From Nocardia iowensis (GTDB lineage: Bacteria; Actinomycetota; Actinomycetes; Mycobacteriales; Mycobacteriaceae), in assembly GCF_019222765.1 (NCBI RefSeq), contig NZ_CP078145.1, forward strand, positions 4,712,001 through 4,776,000: 64,000 nt of DNA, given 5' to 3'. The notes under the pieces were generated by a model. The model saw only the letters and a list, made by a program, of their open reading frames with translations, was not told the origin of the DNA and ran no database searches. Of this stretch, positions 36,367 to 45,322 are shown piece after piece; positions within the stretch are counted from its first letter, which is position 1; the number at the start of each line of letters is the position of its first letter. Position numbers and translations under genes: made by a program.

Positions 36367-37673
36367 TGACCCACCACCTGCATGTCGACGAGCAAACTGT
36401 CCTGCCGGAACTGCGCGATCTCGGTGGGCCCGAGCGTCAGGTTCTCGCCGAACCCGACCTCGATGGGCTCGGCCTGGAACAGCTCCGCGCCGAAGGTGAT
36501 TCGACCCAGCGTCGGTGGGAAGCGCCGCAGGCGGAGGTCGCGGACATCCAGCACACCCGGCTGATCGACCAGCACGCACATCACCTGGGAGAACACCACG
36601 TCACTGCCGAGTCGCAGCACATCGAGATTGCTCGAGAGGCGATCGAGCAGGGCCGCGCGCAGGGACTTCGGATCCTGACCCGGCTCGATGACGACGGTCG
36701 CACGCAGTCCGACCTCGATGTGGTCGGCCTCGACGATGTTCGGGTAGATGCCGACCGGCCGTACCCGGTCGACCTCCGCCTTGACCTGTTCGTAGATGCC
36801 GACGACCGGTCCGGTCGTCCGCCAGGGCCGCGCGAACTCGTGCGCGACAACGACATCGAAGAAATAGGGTTCGCCGAACTTTCGTTCACCGCTGAAAGTG
36901 CGCTCGCCGAAGTTGAATTGGTCGAAGAAGCTCTGCGTGACATCGGTGCCACCGAGCGAATCCGACAACAGCACATCGACAACACCGCGCACCCGGAGCG
37001 CGGCCGCCCGCACGCTCTGCAGCGTCCACATGTCACGGGGAAAGCCGAGTTGCCTTGCCCGGTAGGCGGTGTCGTCCTCGGTATCGGCGCCGCCCGCGAA
37101 GGCGCTCGGATTGGTCGCGGTGACGGTCACCGTCGTCGGGAAGTGCAGTTGCGTGCGCAGGTAGTCGGGGTCCACGCCGACGAGCTGCTCCGGTTCGATA
37201 TCGGCTCGGCCACCCGCCACGAAGGCGCGCGCACGCACCGTCGCGACGGGCGACTTCGCACTCAGTGTCACCGGTGCCGTGAGGTAGAAGGCGTTGGGTG
37301 TCGGCAGGTTGTCCAACAGCACCGTGCCTTCCGGCAACAGGTAGCTGCGGCCGGGCTCGGCACCGACGATTTCCAACTGCGCATCGCCCTCGGCGAACAG
37401 ATGGTTGCGCTCCAGCCCGATGTCCGCACCGAGCAGATTCAGATCGTCGCCGGAGGCGGTAGAGGCGAACTGGCCGTAGTAGACGTCCTCCAGCCGTTTC
37501 CACAGCTCGGCGTCTTCATCGGAGGTCGCCTGCAACAGTTTGGTCAGCACACTGGTACTGGACAGGTCGATCTCGGGACCGAACACATCGACCGCTCGCC
37601 GCTGGGCCGCTCGCAGGATCTCGGCAAGGCCCTTGAGCACGAATCCATCTCTGGTCACCCCGAATTGCGTCAT
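36363..37673 (-). CDS. Baseplate J (gp6/gp47)-like protein
   Basis: 436 aa. It has the J-family layout: GTVLLDNLPTPNAFYLT early on, AFAGGADTEDDTAYRARQL in the middle and a C-terminal part with VEVGLRATVVIEPGQDP-like strands. Baseplate J builds the wedge ring around the spike in contractile tails. ATG overlaps the gp25 stop, and the stop overlaps the next start, so it is locked into the operon. Only one J gene is visible, whereas many eCIS loci have two. Confidence 0.88.
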   Translation of the reverse strand: MTQFGVTRDGFVLKGLAEILRAAQRRAVDVFGPEIDLSSTSVLTKLLQATSDEDAELWKRLEDVYYGQFASTASGDDLNLLGADIGLERNHLFAEGDAQLEIVGAEPGRSYLLPEGTVLLDNLPTPNAFYLTAPVTLSAKSPVATVRARAFVAGGRADIEPEQLVGVDPDYLRTQLHFPTTVTVTATNPSAFAGGADTEDDTAYRARQLGFPRDMWTLQSVRAAALRVRGVVDVLLSDSLGGTDVTQSFFDQFNFGERTFSGERKFGEPYFFDVVVAHEFARPWRTTGPVVGIYEQVKAEVDRVRPVGIYPNIVEADHIEVGLRATVVIEPGQDPKSLRAALLDRLSSNLDVLRLGSDVVFSQVMCVLVDQPGVLDVRDLRLRRFPPTLGRITFGAELFQAEPIEVGFGENLTLGPTEIAQFRQDSLLVDMQVVGQ

Positions 37674-38068
37674 GCCGCCGCCCCCAATTCCGTCGTCAAC
37701 GTCGCCGCGGTGCCGTCACCGGCGATGATCGACACCTCGACGTTCCACTTCCGGTGATGCGGATCAACCTGCGCATCCAGTACGTCGATATCGCGGATCT
37801 CGCGCACCCGCTGGTCCGTGCTGATGGTGCGAACCAGGTTGAGCCGAACGAGATCCCGCATTTCGTACGCACCCGCCGGGGTGGTGAAGACGGCGCGGTA
37901 GTCGAATCCGTACCTGGTGTCGTAGCGATCGCTGCCCAGCGGTGTCAGCACGCGCAATTGGAGTGCCTGCGCCAGGTTGGGCAGTCCGGAGACGAGGGCT
38001 ATGTCGCCGTCCGCGAGCACGATGTCGCCGCGGTCGAGCCGAATCCCGATACCGTGTCCTGTTGCCAT
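37670..38068 (-). CDS. gp25-like baseplate wedge protein
   Basis: 132 aa. The family signature is seen in DIALVSGLPNLAQALQLRVLTPLGSDRYDTRYG and the basic helix RDLVRLNLVRTISTDQRVREI. In tails and type VI systems gp25/TssE starts sheath polymerisation from the baseplate. It follows the PAAR gene by 11 bp with AGGAGGAA as ribosome binding site, and its stop overlaps baseplate J. The length is typical. Confidence 0.88.
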   Translation of the reverse strand: MATGHGIGIRLDRGDIVLADGDIALVSGLPNLAQALQLRVLTPLGSDRYDTRYGFDYRAVFTTPAGAYEMRDLVRLNLVRTISTDQRVREIRDIDVLDAQVDPHHRKWNVEVSIIAGDGTAATLTTELGAAA

Positions 38069-38079
38069 GATCGTTCCTC

Positions 38080-38409
38080 CTACTTCGCATCGAGAATGGT
38101 CTGGGCCGCGTCGACCACCGTGAACTTGCCCGCGTTCGCTGCCGACGCATCGGTCAACGCCGCCGCCGTGGCCAGCACCACCGGCTGCCCACCGACTTTC
38201 AGCACGGTCGACACGCCCGCGGTGAACGGGAGCAGCTTCTTGCAGGGGCCGCCCGCCGGCGTGACCGTTGTGCAGGCGAACGTCGCGGCTCGAAAATCCG
38301 TCACCAGCAGCACCGGGTTGCCGTTCACGGTGAGCGCGGCGCTGGAGCGCACGGTGAGCGGTGCGTGCGCGCAGGTGAGTTGTGAGTTCGTGACAAGCAC
38401 TTTCGCCAT
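38080..38409 (-). CDS. PAAR-like spike-tip protein
   Basis: 109 aa, three-repeat beta protein with likely metal ligands C13, H15 (TCAHAPLTV), C46 and C56 (FACTTVTPAGGPC). This is the PAAR/DUF4280-type cone that caps the VgrG/gp5 trimer and can carry effectors. It directly follows the spike gene, with TGATG overlap. I use the ATG at 38409; a GTG just before it is in frame. No toxin extension is fused to it. Confidence 0.75.
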   Translation of the reverse strand: MAKVLVTNSQLTCAHAPLTVRSSAALTVNGNPVLLVTDFRAATFACTTVTPAGGPCKKLLPFTAGVSTVLKVGGQPVVLATAAALTDASAANAGKFTVVDAAQTILDAK

Positions 38410-40070
38410 CACCCCACCTCCACCGAGGTGGCCGTGAGCTTGATGGAGTCCGCGGTCATGGTGATCTCGCCGCCGCTGATGGCGATCGACGCCTTGCCGT
38501 TGCCGAACGTCAGATCCTTGCCTTCGGTGGTGATGTCCACCGAGCCGTCCTCGGCCACCGTGATCGTTGTGCCCTTGCCGTGCTTAATGGTCAGCGTCTG
38601 CGCCGTCGGTGGGGTCGGGCGCTCACCGACCTCGGGCAGCACCTCCGTGCCCACCTCGATCGCGAGCCCGACGGCCTGCACGACCCGGTGTCCACCGGCG
38701 TCGATGAGATCGTTGACGCCCTTGCCCTCGGGCCGCCCGTCCGATACCGCGGTCGGCAAGCACAACCAGTAGTCACCGGCCTCGTTCTTGGGCGGAACGT
38801 GTTTCGCGTGGCGCGACCACAGGAATCCCGCGGCGATCGCGTCGTTCACCTCACCGCCGTTGTGCACCAGCAGCGATCGCATGCCCGGATAGACCGGAAC
38901 CATCAATCCTGTTCGGTCCCAGGCGAATACCGACGCCAGCGGTTTGTCGTGCAGCATCAACCGGTTGTCCACCGGGTCGTCGACGCTCGACGCGGACGGT
39001 TGCTGCCCGTAGCGGAGCGTGGCCCGATGCCCGCCGTTGTCGCCCTCTCCGGTCTTGCGGTACCCGGCGATGTCACCCACGTCGACGTTGGGGTGTCCGG
39101 CGAGGACGCCGCGGGTCAACGCGTGCAGGTCATCGATCACGGCGTGTGGCCCACTGACCGCCTCGGCGCGATCGGCCGAGCCGGCGTCGAGCACCGTTAC
39201 CGCACAGGTGTAACCGCTGCGCAGACTGAACAGGTGCTGCACCGATTCGACGCGCAGGTCGTGCGTCTCCAGATCGTCCATCGACACTCTGGCGCCGATC
39301 TGGAGGGCCGGATCGCCGAGCACCGTCAGTTCGTATCGCGTCGTCGTGCCCGGGGCCGCCTGCGGATCCGGTGATCCGCTGTCCCATCGGCGCCGGTCGA
39401 CAATGTTGTCCGCGTTGCGGAACATGGCGGGCGGCGCGGGGTCGCTGATGGTGCCGAGCACCGCCTTTTCATTGCGCACTGCCAGCGGCGCGCCCGCTTT
39501 GGCCGCCAGCGCCCCCAACGCGCTCAGCGCCGTGCCGTCCGCGATGGTGACATCCTTGTCCGTACCGGTGACCCCGTCGTGCAGGATGTGCACGGTGGTT
39601 TCGGCCGCCACGGCAGCGAGGATCTGCGCGAAGGTCGACTCACCCGGCTTGTGGTAGGAGAACCTTTGCCGGAGTAGGTGATAGCCGCCCAACTCCTTGC
39701 CCTTGAGGTGAGTCAGCAGACTTCCGTCGGCGGCGACCTCGGTGCGAATGTCGGTGACCGCGCCGCGCAGCACCGGCCGCAACTGGGTCGATGGCTGGTC
39801 GAAGTAGCCGAGGCCGATGTCGACGAGCAACGGATCCCGCGACCCGGCCCGGGTCCGGGACTGTTCGGCGAGTCTCTCGGCTTCGTCCAGCGGCAGGTCC
39901 CACAGGGTGATCTCGAAGGTCGTCGCGTGTGGGCCGAGCGTCGCCTTCGTCTTGACGGCGGCATCGAGCAGCAGGTCCCCGTGCAACACGTCGTTGGACA
40001 GCCGCAGCAGTGGCGTCGGCGCGGTGGTGCCCGCGCGGAATTCGAGTTTGTACCAGATTATGAAGCCCAT
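38409..40070 (-). CDS. VgrG/gp27-gp5-like spike protein
   Basis: 553 aa. The first 350 residues look like the gp27-type hub (FEITLWDLPLDEAERLAEQ, RGAVTDIRTEVAADGSLLT, FSYHKPGESTFAQILAAV). An OB-type segment follows (GDIAGYRKTGEGDNGGHRAT). The C-terminus is a needle of repeating short strands (TITVAEDGSVDITTEG, ASIAISGGEITMTADSIKL). This is the central puncturing spike. It starts 13 nt inside the previous gene and overlaps the PAAR gene. Confidence 0.87.
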   Translation of the reverse strand: MGFIIWYKLEFRAGTTAPTPLLRLSNDVLHGDLLLDAAVKTKATLGPHATTFEITLWDLPLDEAERLAEQSRTRAGSRDPLLVDIGLGYFDQPSTQLRPVLRGAVTDIRTEVAADGSLLTHLKGKELGGYHLLRQRFSYHKPGESTFAQILAAVAAETTVHILHDGVTGTDKDVTIADGTALSALGALAAKAGAPLAVRNEKAVLGTISDPAPPAMFRNADNIVDRRRWDSGSPDPQAAPGTTTRYELTVLGDPALQIGARVSMDDLETHDLRVESVQHLFSLRSGYTCAVTVLDAGSADRAEAVSGPHAVIDDLHALTRGVLAGHPNVDVGDIAGYRKTGEGDNGGHRATLRYGQQPSASSVDDPVDNRLMLHDKPLASVFAWDRTGLMVPVYPGMRSLLVHNGGEVNDAIAAGFLWSRHAKHVPPKNEAGDYWLCLPTAVSDGRPEGKGVNDLIDAGGHRVVQAVGLAIEVGTEVLPEVGERPTPPTAQTLTIKHGKGTTITVAEDGSVDITTEGKDLTFGNGKASIAISGGEITMTADSIKLTATSVEVG

Positions 40071-40438
40071 CGCAGCGCCACACCCCCGACCACTGACGAG
40101 TTGTGCGCACCGGACGCGTTGAGGTTGCGCGGGTGCACGGCCGATTCGGTGAAGAGCAGAGCCAGTTCCTGGGCGTGATACTCGCGGTGCGGAACAAGCT
40201 TGCGGCGAAACAGGATTCGGGTGCCCGCCGCCTCCTCGGTGGCGACCTCCAGCACCAGGAACGCACCGGGTTGCGGCAGCGGCAGCGGCTCGTCGCGGTC
40301 GAGCAGTTCCTCATCGGTCACGTTCACGTAGCACGACAAGACATAGTTGCGCCCGCCGAAGGACATGCGCACGGCCTGCGGGAATCCCTGATCGGCGTCG
40401 ATCGGGAGACGGAGATAGCGGTACGGCGTCGGGTTCAT
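40058..40438 (-). CDS. Small tail-operon protein, unknown
   Basis: 126 aa. Start at ATG 40438 (MNPTPYRYLRL) behind GAGGA; a GTG at 40456 overlapping the previous stop as GTGA is an alternative. A beta-rich single domain (FGGRNYVLSCYVNVTDEELL, FLVLEVATEEAAGTRILFRR). No family recognised. Position between the gp53-like protein and the VgrG-like spike suggests a baseplate hub or spike-loading component. It overlaps the spike gene by 13 nt. Confidence 0.65.
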   Translation of the reverse strand: MNPTPYRYLRLPIDADQGFPQAVRMSFGGRNYVLSCYVNVTDEELLDRDEPLPLPQPGAFLVLEVATEEAAGTRILFRRKLVPHREYHAQELALLFTESAVHPRNLNASGAHNSSVVGGVALRWAS

Positions 40439-40452
40439 GGCTTCCTCGCGAT

Positions 40453-40953
40453 TCACAGCGGGATCGACGGGACGGAGGGCACGGACGCGGGCTCGGCCGG
40501 GCCCGCGAAAAGCGCGCTGCCCCCGGCCAGCGCCAGGTCGGCCAGCTCACCGAGTACGGCCGTCGCGCTGCTCCTCGGCACATGACTGAGGCTGATCGAG
40601 ACGTCGATCGCGTCCCGCTTCTGCGCGCTCTGGGTGAACCGGAGGTCGGTGATCTGCATGTCCAGGCTGATCGTCAACCCGCACACCACCGGGATACCGG
40701 TCACGGCAAGGGCTTTCGCGGTCGCCGCGACGAGCAGCCGGGATGTCAACGCGAGCGCTTCCAGCTCCTTCTTCAGTAACAACCGGTCCGGTCCCAGCAA
40801 CATGGCCTCGATCGCGATGGCCTTGCGGGTCGGCGCGATAGCCTGCGAGAACGAACTATCCGCGACCCGCTGGATCTGGTATCCCTCGGTCATCGAGATG
40901 CTCTGCACGTAGAGCAACGGGACCGGGCCGATCAGTACTGGTTGCGCCGTCAT
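40453..40953 (-). CDS. Tail-operon protein, possible gp53/LysM-type baseplate linker
   Basis: 166 aa, starting ATGA-coupled to the 965-aa gene. It begins TAQPVLIGPVPLLYVQSISM and continues YQIQRVADSSFSQAIAPTRK. That opening resembles the small proteins that link tube and spike in eCIS loci, where a LysM protein normally sits at this position. I do not see a clear LysM repeat, so the assignment rests mainly on gene order. Ends with a Pro/Ser/Val-rich tail. Confidence 0.55.
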   Translation of the reverse strand: MTAQPVLIGPVPLLYVQSISMTEGYQIQRVADSSFSQAIAPTRKAIAIEAMLLGPDRLLLKKELEALALTSRLLVAATAKALAVTGIPVVCGLTISLDMQITDLRFTQSAQKRDAIDVSISLSHVPRSSATAVLGELADLALAGGSALFAGPAEPASVPSVPSIPL

Positions 40954-43847
40954 TGCTCCGGCTCCTTCTTGATCATCTGTTTGACTGCGGGTGGTTCGAG
41001 TTCGTCGACGAGTTCGTCCGCGATGCCGGGCGGCTCATCGACCAGTTCGTCGGCCACGCGAATGCGTGGCTGCTCGACCTCCACTCGGAGCCGCGGCGGC
41101 TCCGCTGCCACGCGAAGGCCTTTCGCCGCGGCGTCAGCCGCCGAACCGAAGGGTGCTTCGGCGGCCAGCCGATAGCTGATCCGCGGCGCACGGGCCACCA
41201 CCGCCGGATCGAGGGAACCCTTGGCGACCAGATCGACCGCGGTCTCTATGTCGATCGGTATGCCTTCGATGTCGAGCGCAGCCTCGATGCTCATGAACCC
41301 ACCCTTCGACGGATGCTCGATGGTGCTGCTGGCCAGCCGATTCCGGTACGCGGACATCACGACCAGTTGATCGCTGCCCGCTTCGGTCAGCGATTTCGCG
41401 CTGCGGAGGTGACCCGCTTCGGAAATCTCCGGATGTTCGAACCAATGCGCGGCGTCCCCAATGGTCGTCCGGAGATTTCCGTTCTCGTCCAACAGGACTC
41501 GCAGCGGGTGCGCCGGGTTCTCGCGAAGGATCCTGGCCACCTCGCGGCGGAAGGCTTCCTTGCTTGCGATGCGCCCGATCTTGCCGAGCGAGGACGCCGG
41601 AACCGTCGGGCCCGAGGTCGGCCGCACCGCCTTCGCGGCGGCTTCGGTGATCCTGGACAAGAAGTCGGCGTCGTCGAAGTCCGCCAGATCACCTGCCGCG
41701 ATCCGCTCCATCAGGTGGTGATACTGCTGCGGCCCAAGCCCTTGCCGAGCGTCGGCAACCTTTTCGAGGAAGTGCTCATACCGTGCGGGGTAGGTACCGA
41801 AGGCGCGCGCGGTCGGTGCCAGTGCGTGCCCGCCTGCGTCGACGACGAACTCCAGCGCACCCCGTGCGCGGGCCACTTGGTTGAACGCCGTCGGGCCGAG
41901 ATCACGCAGCTGCTCGGTCGTGAGGCGGCCCGCAACCCGCAGCATCGCGGACATCTCCTGTCCCGGTATGCCTTTCAGCAGTGCACGCATCGCGTCGCCG
42001 GACCAGCCGGGCGCGGCGTCGACGAGATCCAGCATCCGGTGCACGCCCGCAAGCACGTCCTCGGCCAGTCCGCTCGCCGGGCCGACCGCGTCCTCGACCA
42101 CCTCGGCGACCCGCAGTCCGGCCGTCAGCCGCTTGCCCGCCGCCCTGGCTTGCGGGCTCGTGGCAAGGAACCGTGGCAGCGTTTTGGCCCGGCTCGGCGC
42201 GTTCGTCAGCAGTCGAAGGACGTCGTCGGAATACGACTTGGGCAACAGCCACATCAACCTGCCCACCTCGCCCGCGTCCGCCAGCTTCAGCGCAGTGGCC
42301 AGTGCCTCGAACAACCGTGCCTGCGCGGCGATCTTCTCGGCGACCGAGGCAGCCTTGGCCTCCGGCAGGCCGGTGACGAACGCGGCGAGGATCTCCAGCA
42401 TCATCACCCGCGTTATCCGGCGCGCCAGTGCACTGGCGACAGCTCCCGTGCCCGCGAGTTGATCGATGTGCTGCAGACCGAGCATCGCCGTGCGCGCGGT
42501 TGTGCCCGCGCTCGCGAGCAGCGCGCGCAGCTGTGCCTGCGCCGCCGGGTCGGGCGGCGATGGCGCGGCCGGGAATCCGGGGATCGGAATCGGCATTTCG
42601 CCGAGCGCCCGGGACACCAGCAGGTAGAGCTCGAACAGTTTGGGCACGCCCGAGGCGAGCTCGACGGGCAGCAGGGGAAGATCGCCGAGGCTTGCCACGG
42701 TGCCGCGCAGCCAGTCGTAGGCGGTGCCGACGAATTCGGCGATGTCGATCATCGACATCGGGTGTTTCAGTTGGTAGACAACGATATCCAGTAGCTGCGC
42801 TGGCTCGAGCGGCGTGATCGCCAGATGTGAGCCGACCGCGATCAGCAACCGGAATGTGGGCTTGTCGAACTGGCTGAACAACTTCAGCAGCGTGCCGTCC
42901 GCGGCGAGCGGAGCCAGCAGTGCGTCCAACTCGGACTTGGACCGGCACGACGCCACCAGCTCGACCATTGCCGCGTCGAGTTGATCGGTGTCCACACCGC
43001 TCACCGGCTGCTCCGCCAGTCGCATCAGCACAAGCAGATAGCGGCGGCGATCATCGAGGGCCATCGCGGCGAACAGCGAACGGTCCAGTGCCGCAAGGAT
43101 ATGCGCGATGCCGAGGTCGTCGGCGTGCTCGGTGGTCAGCAGCTGGACAACCGCGCTGACGTCGGATTCGGCCAGCGATGCCGCGTTGACCGGGTCGGCC
43201 AGCCACCGCTCGATATTGTCGCCGACCCACGCGGTGGGCGAGTCCGAGACGTTCGTGCGATACAGCCGAACGCCCTCGGCCGTCGAGATGATGAGGGGGC
43301 TGTTCTCCGGATCGGTGAGGAAGGTGGCGCCGCTGGCAGGTGCACTCGACACGGTTCCCACCCGGCCCGGCTCACGGCTGACCGCGGGCGCGAAGCCGCC
43401 GAAGTCGTTGACGTGCAACGCCTTGACGAGCGGGCGGACCAGCAATCGTCCTTGCTCATGCGGCTTGGCCAGCACCGCGAAGCCGCGTGCACCGAACAGC
43501 CTGTTGCCCCAGTTGACCGCACGCGCCGGGTTGTCCGTCTCTATTTCGACATAGCCGCCTGCTTTGATCCACAGCGGCAAGTCTCGACCGAGGCTGAGCA
43601 CCGGGCTGTGCGCGGTCGCACCGACGCGCAGGATGTCACCGAACACATGGAAGACGCGCTCCCGCGGGACCACGCCACTGGCGCGGGTCGCTGGCGGATC
43701 GACTGTCGGGTGCTCGTACTCGAACTCCCGCACCGCTTGGCGAATCCCGCGCCGAATCGCCTCCTCCACGCTGTGCGGGTCGTCGAGCGCCAGCGAACCG
43801 GTGAAGGTGATCGGAATCGACTGGGGTTTCCGCGAATCGGGGCTCAT
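40950..43847 (-). CDS. Large tail-operon protein with C-terminal toxin-like domain (candidate effector)
   Basis: 965 aa. The N-terminus IPITFTGSLALDD plus helix EEAIRRGIRQAVREFE weakly resembles the module seen in the two preceding genes. Residues 200-750 are mostly alpha-helical. Residues about 770-880 stand out: AAHWFEH, EAGHLRSAKSLTEAG, SAYRNRLASSTIEH, IEGIPIDIETAVDL. The GH plus spaced His, Asp and Glu resemble C-terminal domains of polymorphic toxins, possibly a nuclease. A repetitive acidic tail (RVADELVDEPPG, IADELVDELEPP) ends it. The long helical body could alternatively make it a tape-measure protein; no other tape measure is visible. No obvious immunity gene. It overlaps neighbours at both ends. 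Confidence 0.6.
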   Translation of the reverse strand: MSPDSRKPQSIPITFTGSLALDDPHSVEEAIRRGIRQAVREFEYEHPTVDPPATRASGVVPRERVFHVFGDILRVGATAHSPVLSLGRDLPLWIKAGGYVEIETDNPARAVNWGNRLFGARGFAVLAKPHEQGRLLVRPLVKALHVNDFGGFAPAVSREPGRVGTVSSAPASGATFLTDPENSPLIISTAEGVRLYRTNVSDSPTAWVGDNIERWLADPVNAASLAESDVSAVVQLLTTEHADDLGIAHILAALDRSLFAAMALDDRRRYLLVLMRLAEQPVSGVDTDQLDAAMVELVASCRSKSELDALLAPLAADGTLLKLFSQFDKPTFRLLIAVGSHLAITPLEPAQLLDIVVYQLKHPMSMIDIAEFVGTAYDWLRGTVASLGDLPLLPVELASGVPKLFELYLLVSRALGEMPIPIPGFPAAPSPPDPAAQAQLRALLASAGTTARTAMLGLQHIDQLAGTGAVASALARRITRVMMLEILAAFVTGLPEAKAASVAEKIAAQARLFEALATALKLADAGEVGRLMWLLPKSYSDDVLRLLTNAPSRAKTLPRFLATSPQARAAGKRLTAGLRVAEVVEDAVGPASGLAEDVLAGVHRMLDLVDAAPGWSGDAMRALLKGIPGQEMSAMLRVAGRLTTEQLRDLGPTAFNQVARARGALEFVVDAGGHALAPTARAFGTYPARYEHFLEKVADARQGLGPQQYHHLMERIAAGDLADFDDADFLSRITEAAAKAVRPTSGPTVPASSLGKIGRIASKEAFRREVARILRENPAHPLRVLLDENGNLRTTIGDAAHWFEHPEISEAGHLRSAKSLTEAGSDQLVVMSAYRNRLASSTIEHPSKGGFMSIEAALDIEGIPIDIETAVDLVAKGSLDPAVVARAPRISYRLAAEAPFGSAADAAAKGLRVAAEPPRLRVEVEQPRIRVADELVDEPPGIADELVDELEPPAVKQMIKKEPEQ

Positions 43848-45103
43848 CGTGGCGGCTCCCGGTATTGCGGCGCGTCGAACAGCCGGACGTTGTCCGCACC
43901 CAGGTGCTTGATCGCCTTGTCCAGCACATCTTTCGGCGTATCGCTGGTGAAGTAGGCGAGGGCGCCGACCCGTCGTTGCGCCGCGGCGAGTTTCAGATCC
44001 GCGATGCGCTGGATCGTGAGCGACATCTTGGCGCCGCTCTTACCCGGCCCGCCGACGAGGATCAGCTCGCCTTGCGGACCGATCACATCGACATCCACGG
44101 CCCCGGACTCACCATTGGCGCGCTGGAACCGCAGCTTCAGATCCTCCAGCGTGCCGCCTTCGCTTACCCGTCCGCTTCTGGCCAGTCGACCGCCGGTGAG
44201 CCGGGCCACCGCGAGCTCGCGTTGGAAACCGATATTGCTTCGGACTTCGCCGAGCGGTGCCGGTACCAGGCCCGCGAACGGCACGGCCGTGTCCTTGCTC
44301 GCGCCGGTGCGGGGAAGGTAGGTCCGCGCAGGCCCGTCCGCCGCGCCCGCGCGCGGCACGACCAGATTCGCCGACGCACTGCCCCGCTTGGCCCCGCCGA
44401 GGGCGTACAGCAGCCCCCAGATCAGCTCCTCGGCCTGTTGCCGGACGGTGGCTTGCTGCCGGGCTCGCAGACCCCGAGCGATGTTGTTCGCCTCCCGCTC
44501 GGTCTTGCGCCGCGCCAGAATCCAGCCGGTGCCGGTGCCGTCGTCGATGGCCCAATCCCGGACCGGGGTCCCTTCCGGGGCGAATCCGGTGGCGGTGAAG
44601 ATCCGGTCGACTTCCGCGATATCTTCGGCGGTCATGCCTGTTTCGAGCAGCTCGGACTTGCCGATTCGGTAATCGACGGAGCCTGCTTCGTCGCGCGCGG
44701 CCCGATAGAGGCTCGTGATCGCATCGGCGACGGCGACGTAGGTCGCTGGATCCGTCCCCGATCGCGACGCCACTCCCCGGAGCAGGTCGGCGAGCGGCTG
44801 CCACCTATACCGCGGGTTCAGGATGGTCGGTGGCCCTTCCGCGCGCAGCTTCGCCTCGGCGTCGGCGGCGTGCAGCCATTCCGCCTGGGCCCGCAGATGG
44901 GTCAGCTCGGCCTCGGTGGCAGGACTTGAAGTCACGCGGGACGCCCGAAGCCGCCGACCGACGCCGCTGGCCACCGACTCGGTCACCTTGTCCAGGTCCG
45001 CGGCCGTTGGGGTGCCGATGATCCGTACTTTGACCGCGAACTGGGCGGTCGTCGGCGCAGTGTGTTGCGGCCGCGTATTCGGTGGCGGCGTCTCCGTTGG
45101 CAT
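43844..45103 (-). CDS. Candidate cargo protein with N-terminal module and nuclease-like C-terminus
   Basis: 419 aa from the ATG at 45103, behind a perfect AAGGAGGG. Residues 21-52 (QFAVKVRIIG, then ADLDKVTESVASGVGRRL) match the same residue numbers of the 56-aa protein encoded just upstream. The middle is helical. The C-terminus, VDVDVIGPQGELILVGGPGK, then KLAAAQRRVGALAYFTSD, has the D...hxLhxxGG..K layout reminiscent of PD-(D/E)XK-like nuclease cores. Effector status is inference. It has no signal peptide and lies between tube and spike genes, where eCIS cargo and linker genes are often found. Confidence 0.6.
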   Translation of the reverse strand: MPTETPPPNTRPQHTAPTTAQFAVKVRIIGTPTAADLDKVTESVASGVGRRLRASRVTSSPATEAELTHLRAQAEWLHAADAEAKLRAEGPPTILNPRYRWQPLADLLRGVASRSGTDPATYVAVADAITSLYRAARDEAGSVDYRIGKSELLETGMTAEDIAEVDRIFTATGFAPEGTPVRDWAIDDGTGTGWILARRKTEREANNIARGLRARQQATVRQQAEELIWGLLYALGGAKRGSASANLVVPRAGAADGPARTYLPRTGASKDTAVPFAGLVPAPLGEVRSNIGFQRELAVARLTGGRLARSGRVSEGGTLEDLKLRFQRANGESGAVDVDVIGPQGELILVGGPGKSGAKMSLTIQRIADLKLAAAQRRVGALAYFTSDTPKDVLDKAIKHLGADNVRLFDAPQYREPPR

Positions 45104-45148
45104 GGCTACCCTCCTTTCGTCGTCGTGGACCTGGACCACGGATTCGGC

Positions 45149-45319
45149 TCAGCCGCGCCCGCGCAGCGTGGTGTGCAGCTGGTCGAAGACGTACTCGGCG
45201 ACCTGGCGCAGCTGCTCTTCGCGCAACTCGCCGACCACCTCCACTTCCACCGGGAAGTGGTAGGCGGGTTCGCTTTGCTGGTCCGCGGCTTCGGCGGGCC
45301 AGGACGGATCCGGGTGCAT
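45149..45319 (-). CDS. 56-aa protein consisting mostly of the shared N-terminal module
   Basis: Starts MHPDPSWPAEAADQ, then residues 21-52 HFPVEVEVVG, EEQLRQVAEYVFDQL, and stops after RGRG. It lies 3 bp after the tube gene, with GAGTAGG as ribosome binding site. F22, V24, V26, G30, L37, V40, E42, V44 and L52 are identical, at identical positions, in the 419-aa protein encoded next. A stand-alone copy of a domain otherwise found at the front of larger proteins could be an adaptor, chaperone or docking subunit. Confidence 0.75.
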   Translation of the reverse strand: MHPDPSWPAEAADQQSEPAYHFPVEVEVVGELREEQLRQVAEYVFDQLHTTLRGRG

Positions 45320-45322
45320 CGC

